This document shows positions 49,947-58,297 of a stretch of DNA of 64,000 nucleotides, piece by piece (position 1 is the stretch's first letter; every line of letters starts with the position of its first letter). A model generated the notes under the pieces. That model worked only from the letters and a program-made list of their open reading frames with translations, made no database searches and was not told the DNA's origin. A program made the position numbers and the translations under genes. This DNA comes from Bacteroides sp. AN502(2024) (lineage in GTDB: Bacteria; Bacteroidota; Bacteroidia; Bacteroidales; Bacteroidaceae), in the NCBI RefSeq assembly GCF_041227145.1, contig NZ_JBGFSP010000011.1:1-64000 (forward strand), given 5' to 3'.

Positions 49947-51167
49947 CTATTTTTTCTTCTTACTTCCCGGAGGGCCGGGCATGAACGGACTTCTTTCTCC
50001 ACCACTTCCCCGATCTCCTTCTGCAGCCATATTTTCACCGGGTATTGTTCCTACGGTAGCTTCGGTCACTACCTTTGTTCCCTCGGAAATACCGCTGATA
50101 ATCTCTGTGGATATGCCGTTACTGATTCCTATTTCTACCGGATGAGCGGTGAATGTGGTTCCTTCACGGGTCCAGAGTTTATGTTCTCCTTCGGAGTCTT
50201 TCACGATGTCATTATTACCGATTAACGGCTTTTCCGGTGTGAACCGTAATGCCCTGTTCGGAACGGACAACACATTCTTTTTATCAAGAATATAGATTGT
50301 GACGTTGGCTGTCAAACGAGGTTTTAATTTCAGCTCAGGGTTGGGGGCGGAGATGACAACTTCATAAGTAACCACGGTAGTGTTGGTGCTCGTGCTGCTC
50401 GTACTGCTGGTGTCTCCCAAACGAATCTGTGTAACTACCCCTTCGAATACGTCATTCGGGTAAGCATCTACCGTGAAGCTGGCACGCTGGCCTTCTGCTA
50501 CACCGCCTATATCGGCTTCGTCCACATCGGCTACCACTTGCATCTGTGTCAGGTCGGCAGCAATGGTGAACAATGTCGGGGTCTCGAATCCGGAAGCAAC
50601 GGTTTGTCCTGCTTCCACATCACGGCTGATGACTACTCCGTCAATCGGTGAGGTGATGGTTGCATAAGACAGGTTACGTTCCGCTTTTGTGAGTGATGCT
50701 TTACTGCTGTCATAGCTACTTTTCGCTTTCTGATAGTTATAGAGAGCCTGTTCGAAATCCGTATCACTAATCAGTGATTTTTCATGCAAGCCTTTGCTAC
50801 GTTCATAATTTTTTTTCTGATATTCATATTCGGCTTTTGCACCGTCGTAAGTTGCCTGTTGTGATGCCAGTTCACTTTGCAATGTGGCACGGTCCATTTC
50901 GGCAATCAACTGTCCCTTGGTTACTACCGAGTTATAATCTACGTAAATCTTGTCGATGATACCGGAAACTTGCGTACCGACTTCTACTTCCGTCACCGGT
51001 TCGATGGTTCCGGTAGCAGTCACCGAACTTGAAATATCGCCTTTGCTGACGTTGGCAGTGGCATAGGTGACTTTATGCTTGGAAGGTGAGCCTGCAAAGA
51101 AACGGATTCCTGCACCTGCTACCACAACGATTGCCACAGCGATTAAGATAATCTTTTTTGTTTTCAT
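49947..51167 (-). CDS. HlyD/MacA-type periplasmic adaptor
   Basis: 406 aa. N-terminal membrane anchor (IILIAVAIVVVAGAGIRFFA), biotinyl-lipoyl-like halves (GTIEPVTEVEVGTQVSGIID), a coiled-coil hairpin (ELASQQATYDGAKAEYEYQK) and beta-barrel domains. Links the ABC transporter to the outer-membrane channel. The C-terminus is Gly/Arg/Pro/Lys-rich. It ends 10 bases before the ATPase start. Confidence 0.94.
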   Translation of the reverse strand: MKTKKIILIAVAIVVVAGAGIRFFAGSPSKHKVTYATANVSKGDISSSVTATGTIEPVTEVEVGTQVSGIIDKIYVDYNSVVTKGQLIAEMDRATLQSELASQQATYDGAKAEYEYQKKNYERSKGLHEKSLISDTDFEQALYNYQKAKSSYDSSKASLTKAERNLSYATITSPIDGVVISRDVEAGQTVASGFETPTLFTIAADLTQMQVVADVDEADIGGVAEGQRASFTVDAYPNDVFEGVVTQIRLGDTSSTSSTSTNTTVVTYEVVISAPNPELKLKPRLTANVTIYILDKKNVLSVPNRALRFTPEKPLIGNNDIVKDSEGEHKLWTREGTTFTAHPVEIGISNGISTEIISGISEGTKVVTEATVGTIPGENMAAEGDRGSGGERSPFMPGPPGSKKKK

Positions 51168-51183
51168 TCGTTTATTCTGTTTT

Positions 51184-52581
51184 TTAAATTGCTAATTGAT
51201 CTCCCTGATAGAACTTCAGCAGCTGCATATTCAGTATGGTCATATATTTAGCTTGGAGTTGTTCCTGCTGTGCTTGCAGCAAGTTGTTCTTTTCTGTAAG
51301 GAGCTCTACGGTATTCTTCATTCCCAGATTGAACTGTTCGCTGATCAACTCATAGCTGATTTGTGTACTCTTTAGTTTCTCATTTGCTGCCGCATAACGT
51401 TGTTGTGCGCTGTTGGCATCCAGCCAGAGTCCTTCAATGGTCTTATACAGTTTTTTTTGTTCGTCCAGCAAAGATAACATACTCGTTTCGTATTGTAATT
51501 TCGCTTTCTGTACGGCACTTTTTGTTTGACGGTTGTTGAAGATAGGTATACTGACAGACAATCCGATAGAATTGTTCCATCCGTTTTTCACTTGCTCTCC
51601 GAAAGTGAAGTCGCTGCCACTGGTATGGTTGGTGCCGATTCCAGCACTAAGGCTGATCGTGGGAAAATAACTCGATTTGGCAATATCGATTCCCAGGTTG
51701 GAAGCTTCTACATTAAGTTTGCTTGCTTCAATCTCCGGACGAAGACTCAACGCGCTGATGTACACATCTTTCTTGGCAGGCAACGGAGCCAGTATATTTT
51801 CATCGGACAAGGCGGGGAGATAGATGTTCATTTCATTCTCTCCATCCAGTTCGAGCAGTTGTTTCAGTTGTAATTTGTAATCTTCAAGAGTGGCTTGCGC
51901 TGTAACAAGTTGGTATCGGTCATTGCTCACCTGTGCTTCCAGTTGGGCGAAGTCACTTTGAGCGATACTTCCGGCGTTCAGAAGTGCCTGTCCGCGGTCA
52001 CGCTGTGCAATGGAGACTTGCAACGTGTTTTTGTTTACCTTGACAGACTCAGCTGCATAAAGAATTTGGATATAAATCCGGGCGATAGACTCCTGAATGT
52101 TATTTTCGGAAGTTGCCACATCCAGTTCGGCAACCCGGTTGTTCAACTTTTCCTGTTGGATGGTTTTCAGCCTTTTATTACCATTATAGAGAGTCCACGA
52201 CGCATTCAGTCCATAATTGCCATTGTAGCTTGTTTTACTGTTACTACTGATAATTTCGCTGCCGCTCACCCTGCTACTCGTCTCCTGATACGGACGGTTC
52301 ACCACCTGCTGGCCGGTAGAGAATGAAAGACTGGGAAACAAGGCAGCCTTAGCTGTCTTCACATCAATTTGCGTGCCGGCCGCAGTGATCCGGTTCTTGC
52401 GAATCGTGATGTTCTGTTCTTTTGCGTAGTCGATGCATGACTGCAAATCCCATTGAGCCGGAATTTTCGTTTCTTTCTGCGTACCGACTTGCTGTGGAGT
52501 AACTTGAGCGGATATGTCGGACAGCATACCTGCTCCAAGAAACGTCATCACTGTCAATCTTCTTACATTGATCATATTCAT
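51184..52581 (-). CDS. TolC-family outer membrane efflux protein
   Basis: 465 aa with a signal peptide (cleaved near DISAQ) and the duplicated coiled-coil OEP repeats (AELDVATSENNIQESIARIY, SMLSLLDEQKKLYKTIEGL). Forms the outer-membrane tunnel of the exporter. First gene of the six-gene operon; the start may be the ATG two codons later. Confidence 0.94.
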   Translation of the reverse strand: MNMINVRRLTVMTFLGAGMLSDISAQVTPQQVGTQKETKIPAQWDLQSCIDYAKEQNITIRKNRITAAGTQIDVKTAKAALFPSLSFSTGQQVVNRPYQETSSRVSGSEIISSNSKTSYNGNYGLNASWTLYNGNKRLKTIQQEKLNNRVAELDVATSENNIQESIARIYIQILYAAESVKVNKNTLQVSIAQRDRGQALLNAGSIAQSDFAQLEAQVSNDRYQLVTAQATLEDYKLQLKQLLELDGENEMNIYLPALSDENILAPLPAKKDVYISALSLRPEIEASKLNVEASNLGIDIAKSSYFPTISLSAGIGTNHTSGSDFTFGEQVKNGWNNSIGLSVSIPIFNNRQTKSAVQKAKLQYETSMLSLLDEQKKLYKTIEGLWLDANSAQQRYAAANEKLKSTQISYELISEQFNLGMKNTVELLTEKNNLLQAQQEQLQAKYMTILNMQLLKFYQGDQLAI

Positions 52582-52602
52582 ACTTCTATTGATTTACTGA
52601 TG

Positions 52603-52635
52603 CGAAGGTATGTACATATTATATATGACGCAAAA
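52603..52635 (-). promoter_or_regulatory. Promoter of the efflux operon
   Basis: On the minus strand TTTG, a 20-base spacer, then TACCTTCG, one mismatch from TAnnTTTG, about 20 bases before the TolC-like start. It faces the cytochrome bd promoter. Confidence 0.6.
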
Positions 52636-52762
52636 ACGATAGACGGATAACATGTTTTCATCGTTAAATGATTTTTTTCTGTCGATAGGTTGTTTTTTGA
52701 AGAAAAACATAATAAATCACACAACTTTTTTGACTAGTTGCTTGTTTTAATTATAAAAAATG

Positions 52763-52770
52763 TATATTTG
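52763..52770 (+). promoter_or_regulatory. -7 element of the cytochrome bd operon
   Basis: TATATTTG matches the consensus, 28 bases before the DUF4492 ATG. The -33 element is unclear in an AT-rich stretch. Confidence 0.6.
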
Positions 52771-52798
52771 TACTCATTACAAATTATAACGTCAATAT

Positions 52799-53035
52799 AT
52801 GAAGAATACACTACTTACGATCTGGAACTTCTATTTGGAGGGCTTCCGTAGTATGACCTTGGGACGTACCCTTTGGGTAATCATTCTGCTGAAATTATTC
52901 GTCATGTTCTTCATCCTCAAAATGTTCTTTTTCCCTGATTTCCTCCGTGATCATCCTACGGATGATGACAAGGGAACATACGTGGGAAATGAACTGATAG
53001 AACGTGCTATCCCCGGTAAATCCACAGATTTTTAA
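52799..53035 (+). CDS. DUF4492 protein, cytochrome bd accessory
   Basis: 78 aa with one membrane helix (LWVIILLKLFVMFFILKMFF). DUF4492 proteins are encoded just before cydA in Bacteroidetes and are probably small accessory subunits comparable to CydX. 20 bases before cydA. Confidence 0.88.
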   Translation: MKNTLLTIWNFYLEGFRSMTLGRTLWVIILLKLFVMFFILKMFFFPDFLRDHPTDDDKGTYVGNELIERAIPGKSTDF

Positions 53036-53055
53036 CTTTTAAACTACATAGGATT

Positions 53056-54600
53056 ATGATTGAAAGTATTGACACCTCACTGATCGATTGGTCGAGAGCC
53101 CAATTTGCGATGACAGCCATGTACCACTGGATTTTTGTTCCTCTTACACTGGGACTGGCAGTGGTGATGGGCATTATGGAGACATTGTATTATAAAACAG
53201 GCAATGATTTTTGGAAAAAGGCTGCCCAGTTTTGGATGAAACTCTTTGGGATTAACTTTGCCATTGGGGTGGCAACCGGTTTGATTCTGGAGTTTGAGTT
53301 CGGTACGAACTGGAGCAATTATTCGTGGTTTGTAGGGGATATCTTCGGTGCTCCGCTGGCTATTGAAGGAATTTTGGCATTCTTTATGGAGGCCACATTT
53401 ATCGCTGTCATGTTCTTTGGATGGGGAAAAGTAAGCAAACGTTTCCACTTGGCTTCCACTTGGCTGACAGGATTGGGGGCTACGATTTCCGCTTGGTGGA
53501 TTCTCGTTGCCAATGCGTGGATGCAGCACCCGGTGGGCATGGAATTCAATCCTGATACGGTTCGTAATGAGATGGTAGATTTTTGGGCAGTGGCTACGTC
53601 ACCCGTAGCGGTCAATAAATTCTTCCATACGGTATTGTCTGGCTGGGTGTTGGGCGGCGTTTTTGTTGTCGGTGTCAGCTGTTGGTATCTGTTGAAGAAA
53701 CGCAATCGTGAGTTTGCACTTGCCAGCATTAAGATTGGTGCGATTTTCGGATTAGTGGCGTCGTTACTTTCAGCTTGGACAGGTGACGGTTCCGGTTATC
53801 AGATAGCTCAGACACAGCCGATGAAACTGGCTGCTGTGGAAGGCTTGTATGAAGGTGGTACCCATGTAGGCCTGGTTGGAATCGGAGTGTTGAACCCTGA
53901 AAAGAAGACTTACGATGATGGGAAAGCTCCTTTCCTCTTCCGTTTGGAAATCCCCAGCATGCTTTCTTTCCTTGCAGAACGTGATGTGGACGGGTACGTT
54001 CCGGGTATCAAGAATATCATCGAGGGGGGCTATCAACAGAAAGACGGATCAACGGCTCTCTCTGCCGCCGAGAAGATAGAACGTGGAAAAAAGGCTATCA
54101 CTGCATTGGCTGCCTATCGTGCAGCAAAGAGTGCCGGACACGAGGAAGACGCTCAAGTTGCATATAAAGTCTTGCAGGAAAATATTCCATACTTCGGTTA
54201 CGGGTATATTAAAGATGTGAACCAACTGGTTCCGAATGTTCCTCTGAACTTCTATGCATTCCGTATAATGGTCATCTTGGGCGGATATTTCATCTTGTTC
54301 TTTATTCTTGTTCTCTTCTTTATCTATAAGAAAGATTTGAGCCGGATGCGTTGGATGCACTGGATTGCTCTGCTGACGATTCCTTTGGGATACATCGCCG
54401 GACAAGCCGGATGGGTGGTTGCCGAGTGTGGCCGTCAACCGTGGGCGATCCGTGATATGCTGCCAACAATGGCTGCCATCTCCAAACTGGATGTAAGTTC
54501 TGTACAAACGACTTTCTTTATCTTCCTGTTCCTGTTTACAGTGATGCTGATTGCAGGTGTCGGGATTATGGTAAAGGCTATTAAAAAAGGACCATTTTAA
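53056..54600 (+). CDS. cydA: Cytochrome bd quinol oxidase subunit I
   Basis: 514 aa, nine or so membrane helices. Heme-ligand and quinol regions are recognisable (AMTAMYHWIFVPLTLGLAVV, QPMKLAAVEGLYEG, GWVVAECGRQPWAI). With CydB it reduces oxygen to water at high affinity, letting Bacteroides respire trace oxygen and lower local oxygen. First large gene of the operon. Confidence 0.97.
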   Translation: MIESIDTSLIDWSRAQFAMTAMYHWIFVPLTLGLAVVMGIMETLYYKTGNDFWKKAAQFWMKLFGINFAIGVATGLILEFEFGTNWSNYSWFVGDIFGAPLAIEGILAFFMEATFIAVMFFGWGKVSKRFHLASTWLTGLGATISAWWILVANAWMQHPVGMEFNPDTVRNEMVDFWAVATSPVAVNKFFHTVLSGWVLGGVFVVGVSCWYLLKKRNREFALASIKIGAIFGLVASLLSAWTGDGSGYQIAQTQPMKLAAVEGLYEGGTHVGLVGIGVLNPEKKTYDDGKAPFLFRLEIPSMLSFLAERDVDGYVPGIKNIIEGGYQQKDGSTALSAAEKIERGKKAITALAAYRAAKSAGHEEDAQVAYKVLQENIPYFGYGYIKDVNQLVPNVPLNFYAFRIMVILGGYFILFFILVLFFIYKKDLSRMRWMHWIALLTIPLGYIAGQAGWVVAECGRQPWAIRDMLPTMAAISKLDVSSVQTTFFIFLFLFTVMLIAGVGIMVKAIKKGPF

Positions 54601-54670
54601 GTGTTAAGTATTCTAATACTTAATACTTATCACTTAAGACTTATTTCTTATTACTTAATATTTTAGCTAT

Positions 54671-55813
54671 ATGTATATATTTTTACAACAATATTGGTGG
54701 CTTGTCGTTTCCTTGTTAGGGGCCATACTCGTGTTTTTATTGTTTGTACAAGGTGGTAATTCATTGTTGTTCTGTCTGGGTAAAAACGAAGAGCATCGTA
54801 AGATGATGGTGAATTCTACCGGACGTAAGTGGGAGTTTACGTTTACCACATTGGTTACGTTTGGAGGAGCTTTCTTTGCTTCTTTTCCGTTGTTTTATAG
54901 TACCAGTTTCGGTGGTGCATATTGGCTTTGGATGATTATACTTTTCAGTTTTGTATTGCAGGCTGTCAGTTATGAGTTTCAGAGTAAAGCCGGAAATCTG
55001 TTAGGCAAAAAGACATATCAGACTTTTTTGGTGATTAATGGAGTGGTAGGTCCTGTGTTACTGGGTGGGGCAGTGGCAACATTCTTTACCGGTTCCGATT
55101 TCTACATCAATAAGGCCAATATGACAGAAACTATTATGCCGGTAATCAGTCATTGGGGAAATGGGTGGCACGGATTGGATGCGCTGACCAACATTTGGAA
55201 TGTAATTCTTGGATTGGCTGTCTTCTTCCTTGCACGTGTGTTGGGATCTCTTTATTTCATTAACAATATTGATGATGAAGAGTTGACCGATAAATGTCGT
55301 CGTGCAGCACGTAATAATACGGTTTTGTTCCTTGTATTCTTTTTGGCATTTGTCATTCGTACATTGGTATCCGATGGCTTTGCCGTCAATCCGGATACAC
55401 AGGAAATCTATATGCAACCATATAAGTATCTCACTAACTTTATCGAAATGCCGGTGGTGCTGGCTTTATTCCTGATGGGTGTGGTACTGGTTCTTTTCGG
55501 CATAGGAAAGACATTGCTTAAAAAAACGTTTGACAAAGGAATCTGGTTTACGGGAATCGGTACAGTACTGACAGTTTTATCTTTATTGCTGGTAGCAGGG
55601 TACAACAATACTGCTTATTATCCGTCATATACAGACCCGCAAAGTTCGTTGACTTTAGCCAATAGCTGTTCCAGTGAATTTACACTAAAGACAATGGCGT
55701 ATGTCTCGGTTCTTGTTCCGTTTGTAATTGCCTATATTTTCTATGCTTGGCGTAGTATCGATTGTCATAAGATTACCGAGAAAGAAATGGATGAAGGAGG
55801 ACACTCATATTAA
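54671..55813 (+). CDS. cydB: Cytochrome bd quinol oxidase subunit II
   Basis: 380 aa, about eight membrane helices, CydB family (WKFTF-like WEFTFTTLVTFGGAFFASFP, WHGLDALTNIWNVILGLAVF). Forms the oxidase with CydA. The 70-bp gap to cydA contains AT-rich repeats of ACTTAATAC type. A strong terminator follows. Confidence 0.96.
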   Translation: MYIFLQQYWWLVVSLLGAILVFLLFVQGGNSLLFCLGKNEEHRKMMVNSTGRKWEFTFTTLVTFGGAFFASFPLFYSTSFGGAYWLWMIILFSFVLQAVSYEFQSKAGNLLGKKTYQTFLVINGVVGPVLLGGAVATFFTGSDFYINKANMTETIMPVISHWGNGWHGLDALTNIWNVILGLAVFFLARVLGSLYFINNIDDEELTDKCRRAARNNTVLFLVFFLAFVIRTLVSDGFAVNPDTQEIYMQPYKYLTNFIEMPVVLALFLMGVVLVLFGIGKTLLKKTFDKGIWFTGIGTVLTVLSLLLVAGYNNTAYYPSYTDPQSSLTLANSCSSEFTLKTMAYVSVLVPFVIAYIFYAWRSIDCHKITEKEMDEGGHSY

Positions 55814-55878
55814 AACTTTGTCCGACTCATCTGTTGTCCGTATGGAATTTCAACATTGAGATTCTTGCAGGAACAAAT

Positions 55879-55937
55879 AAACTCCCCTTATTTAATTCGC
55901 TATGTCATGATAGAGAAGTTAAATGAGGGGAGTTTTT
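55879..55937 (+). terminator. Terminator after cydB
   Basis: A 17-bp stem with one mismatch: AAACTCCCC... (55879-55895) with ...GGGGAGTTT (55919-55935), followed by a T-run. Bidirectional in form, it also serves the convergent dehydrogenase gene. Confidence 0.88.
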
Positions 55938-55964
55938 GATGTATAAACCTTTTTAGAGCGCTTT

Positions 55965-56921
55965 TTATTTATTGACTATATTCTCAGGTTTTCCGGCAAT
56001 GTAAGCCTGAAGGTTACTGATTGCAATATTCATCAGACGTTCACGAGCCTCGATGGTTGCCCAGGCAATGTGCGGAGTGATGTAGCAGTTCTTTGCAGTT
56101 AGCAACGGATTGTTGGCACAAGGCGGTTCGGTGGAAAGTACATCTACTCCGGCTGCATAAATCTTACCACTGTTTAAAGCGTCTGCAAGGTCTTGTTCGT
56201 TGATAAGTGGTCCGCGACCGGTATTGATTAAGATAGCTGTCGGCTTCATCATAGAGAGACGGCGTGCATTTACCATTTCGCGTGTTTCCGGAGTAAGCGG
56301 GCAGTGCAAACTGATAATATCACATTCGCTGAACAACTGATCCAAATCCACCTTCTTGATTTCCGGTGGCAGCTGGAAGTGAGATTTAGAAGTCAATGCA
56401 TACACTTGCATGCCGAAACCGATTGCAACACGCGCTGTGGTATATCCGGTATGTCCCAGTCCTACCAGACCGATTTTCTTTTCCCGCAGTTCCATCAACG
56501 GAGTATTCCAAAAACAGAAATCCTTATTGTTGGTCCAACGACCTTTATGCACTTCTTCAGAGTGATGTTGCACTTGTTGAGTGATGTTCAGGATATGCGC
56601 AAATACCATTTGAGCAACGGAAGCGGTGCTGTATGAAGGAATATTGGTAACAACGATTCCCCGTTCTTTTGCAGCAGCTGTATCTACCACGTTGTATCCG
56701 GTAGCCAACACACCTATATATTTCAATTCGGGCAGTGCAGCCATGTGGTCTGCATTGATGATTACTTTGTTAGTCAGAATTGCTTCTGCACCGGCTGCAC
56801 GTTCTAATACCTCTTCCGGAGTTGTACGATCATAAATAGTACATTCTCCAAGCACTTTCATACCTTCCCAGGATAAATCTCCGGGATTGGCGGCATAGCC
56901 ATCTAAAACTACAATCTTCAT
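55965..56921 (-). CDS. D-2-hydroxyacid dehydrogenase (glycerate/hydroxypyruvate type)
   Basis: 318 aa from the ATG at 56921 (MKIVVLDGYAANPGDLSW). NAD-binding GLVGLGHTGYTTARVAIGFG, catalytic Arg in INTGRGPLINE-type position, Glu in VDVLSTEPP, His in YITPHIAWAT. Reduces a 2-keto acid such as hydroxypyruvate with NADH; exact substrate not proven. The start two lines upstream (56951) is less likely. Confidence 0.92.
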   Translation of the reverse strand: MKIVVLDGYAANPGDLSWEGMKVLGECTIYDRTTPEEVLERAAGAEAILTNKVIINADHMAALPELKYIGVLATGYNVVDTAAAKERGIVVTNIPSYSTASVAQMVFAHILNITQQVQHHSEEVHKGRWTNNKDFCFWNTPLMELREKKIGLVGLGHTGYTTARVAIGFGMQVYALTSKSHFQLPPEIKKVDLDQLFSECDIISLHCPLTPETREMVNARRLSMMKPTAILINTGRGPLINEQDLADALNSGKIYAAGVDVLSTEPPCANNPLLTAKNCYITPHIAWATIEARERLMNIAISNLQAYIAGKPENIVNK

Positions 56922-57021
56922 ATATTTAAAGTATTTAGTATTAAGTATCAATGTTTTTTTAGTCTTACAATTGTGGCTGTCAGTGATTTGAGTATTTATG
57001 TATATACTTTATACTTGTTTC

Positions 57022-58293
57022 TTATTTCTTAAATTTGTCTCCCCACAACTGTATCATTCTCTCGGCATGCTTCTGTTCTGCCGGATTGTTTTGCGGTTGC
57101 CATATCCGTTTGTCTTTCAGCTCATCCGGAAGAAACTGTTGTTTGACAAAGTTACCCTCATAGTTGTGCGCATATTTATATTCCTGTCCGTATCCCAACT
57201 GTTTCATCAGTTGGGTCGGAGCATTGCGCAGATGCAAGGGGACAGGCAGATTACCGGTTGCCCTGACTAACTCTAATGCATTGTTAATTGCACTGTATGC
57301 CGAATTACTTTTAGGACTGGTAGCCAGATAAATCGTTGTTTCAGCCAAAGGAATCCGTCCTTCGGGCCAGCCGATTTTCATTAATGTATCAAAGCACGCA
57401 TTGGCGAGAAGCAATGCATTGGGGTTCGCCAAACCAATATCCTCGGAAGCTGAAATCACGAGCCGGCGGGCGATAAAAGCAGGATCTTCGCCTCCTTCCA
57501 CCATACGCGCCAGCCAGTAGATTGCTCCGTCAGGATCACTGCCGCGGATAGACTTAATGAAGGCTGAGATAATGTCATAATGCATCTCCCCATCTTTGTC
57601 ATACGCCAGTGGATTTTGTTGTAAACGTTCGGTCACCATTTCATCGGTGATGACAACAGTTTCCTCCGCCTCCGATTGTACGACAAGTTCCAATATATTC
57701 AGTAGTTTACGGGCATCGCCACCGGAGAAGCGTAGCATGGCTGTTGTTTCTTTCAACTCAATTTTTCGTTCCTTCAGTACGGCATCTGCAGTGATGGCAC
57801 GTTGCAGGAGTTCCAGCAGATCTTCCTTTTCCAAGGATTTGAGTACATAAAGCTGGCAACGGGACAGGAGAGGGCGGATGACTTCGAACGACGGGTTTTC
57901 CGTTGTTGCACCAATCAGTGTGACTGTTCCATTCTCTACCGCACCCAACAGTGAATCCTGCTGTGACTTGCTGAACCGATGGATTTCATCGATAAACAGA
58001 ATCGGGCTGGATTGCGAAAAGAAACGATTGCTCTTGGCACGGTCTATCACTTCACGTACATCCTTTACACCGGAAGTCACAGCGCTCAATGTATAGAAAG
58101 GTGTCTCCAGTTTGTTGGCAATAATTCGTGCCAAAGTCGTTTTACCTACTCCGGGAGGTCCCCAGAGAATAAAGGAAGAGATGCGTCCTGCGTCAATCAT
58201 TTTCCGCAAGATGGCTCCCGGTCCCACTAAATGTTTCTGACCGATATATTCATCCAAAGTTTGAGGCCGTAACCGTTCTGCTAAAGGTTGCAT
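57022..58293 (-). CDS. rarA: Replication-associated recombination protein A
   Basis: 423 aa. AAA+ domain with Walker A GPPGVGKTTLA, Walker B ILFIDEIHRFSKSQQD, sensor 1 GATTENPSFEV, and the C-terminal MgsA tetramerisation region (WLARMVEGGEDPAFIARRLV, ALELVRATGNLPVPLHLRNA). Acts at stalled forks and single-strand gaps. Four bases after the DUF5686 gene's stop. Confidence 0.96.
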   Translation of the reverse strand: MQPLAERLRPQTLDEYIGQKHLVGPGAILRKMIDAGRISSFILWGPPGVGKTTLARIIANKLETPFYTLSAVTSGVKDVREVIDRAKSNRFFSQSSPILFIDEIHRFSKSQQDSLLGAVENGTVTLIGATTENPSFEVIRPLLSRCQLYVLKSLEKEDLLELLQRAITADAVLKERKIELKETTAMLRFSGGDARKLLNILELVVQSEAEETVVITDEMVTERLQQNPLAYDKDGEMHYDIISAFIKSIRGSDPDGAIYWLARMVEGGEDPAFIARRLVISASEDIGLANPNALLLANACFDTLMKIGWPEGRIPLAETTIYLATSPKSNSAYSAINNALELVRATGNLPVPLHLRNAPTQLMKQLGYGQEYKYAHNYEGNFVKQQFLPDELKDKRIWQPQNNPAEQKHAERMIQLWGDKFKK

Positions 58294-58297
58294 AATG

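Noticed and set aside
53077..54507. Long minus-strand frames across cydA
   Set aside because: Antisense shadows of a clear core gene.
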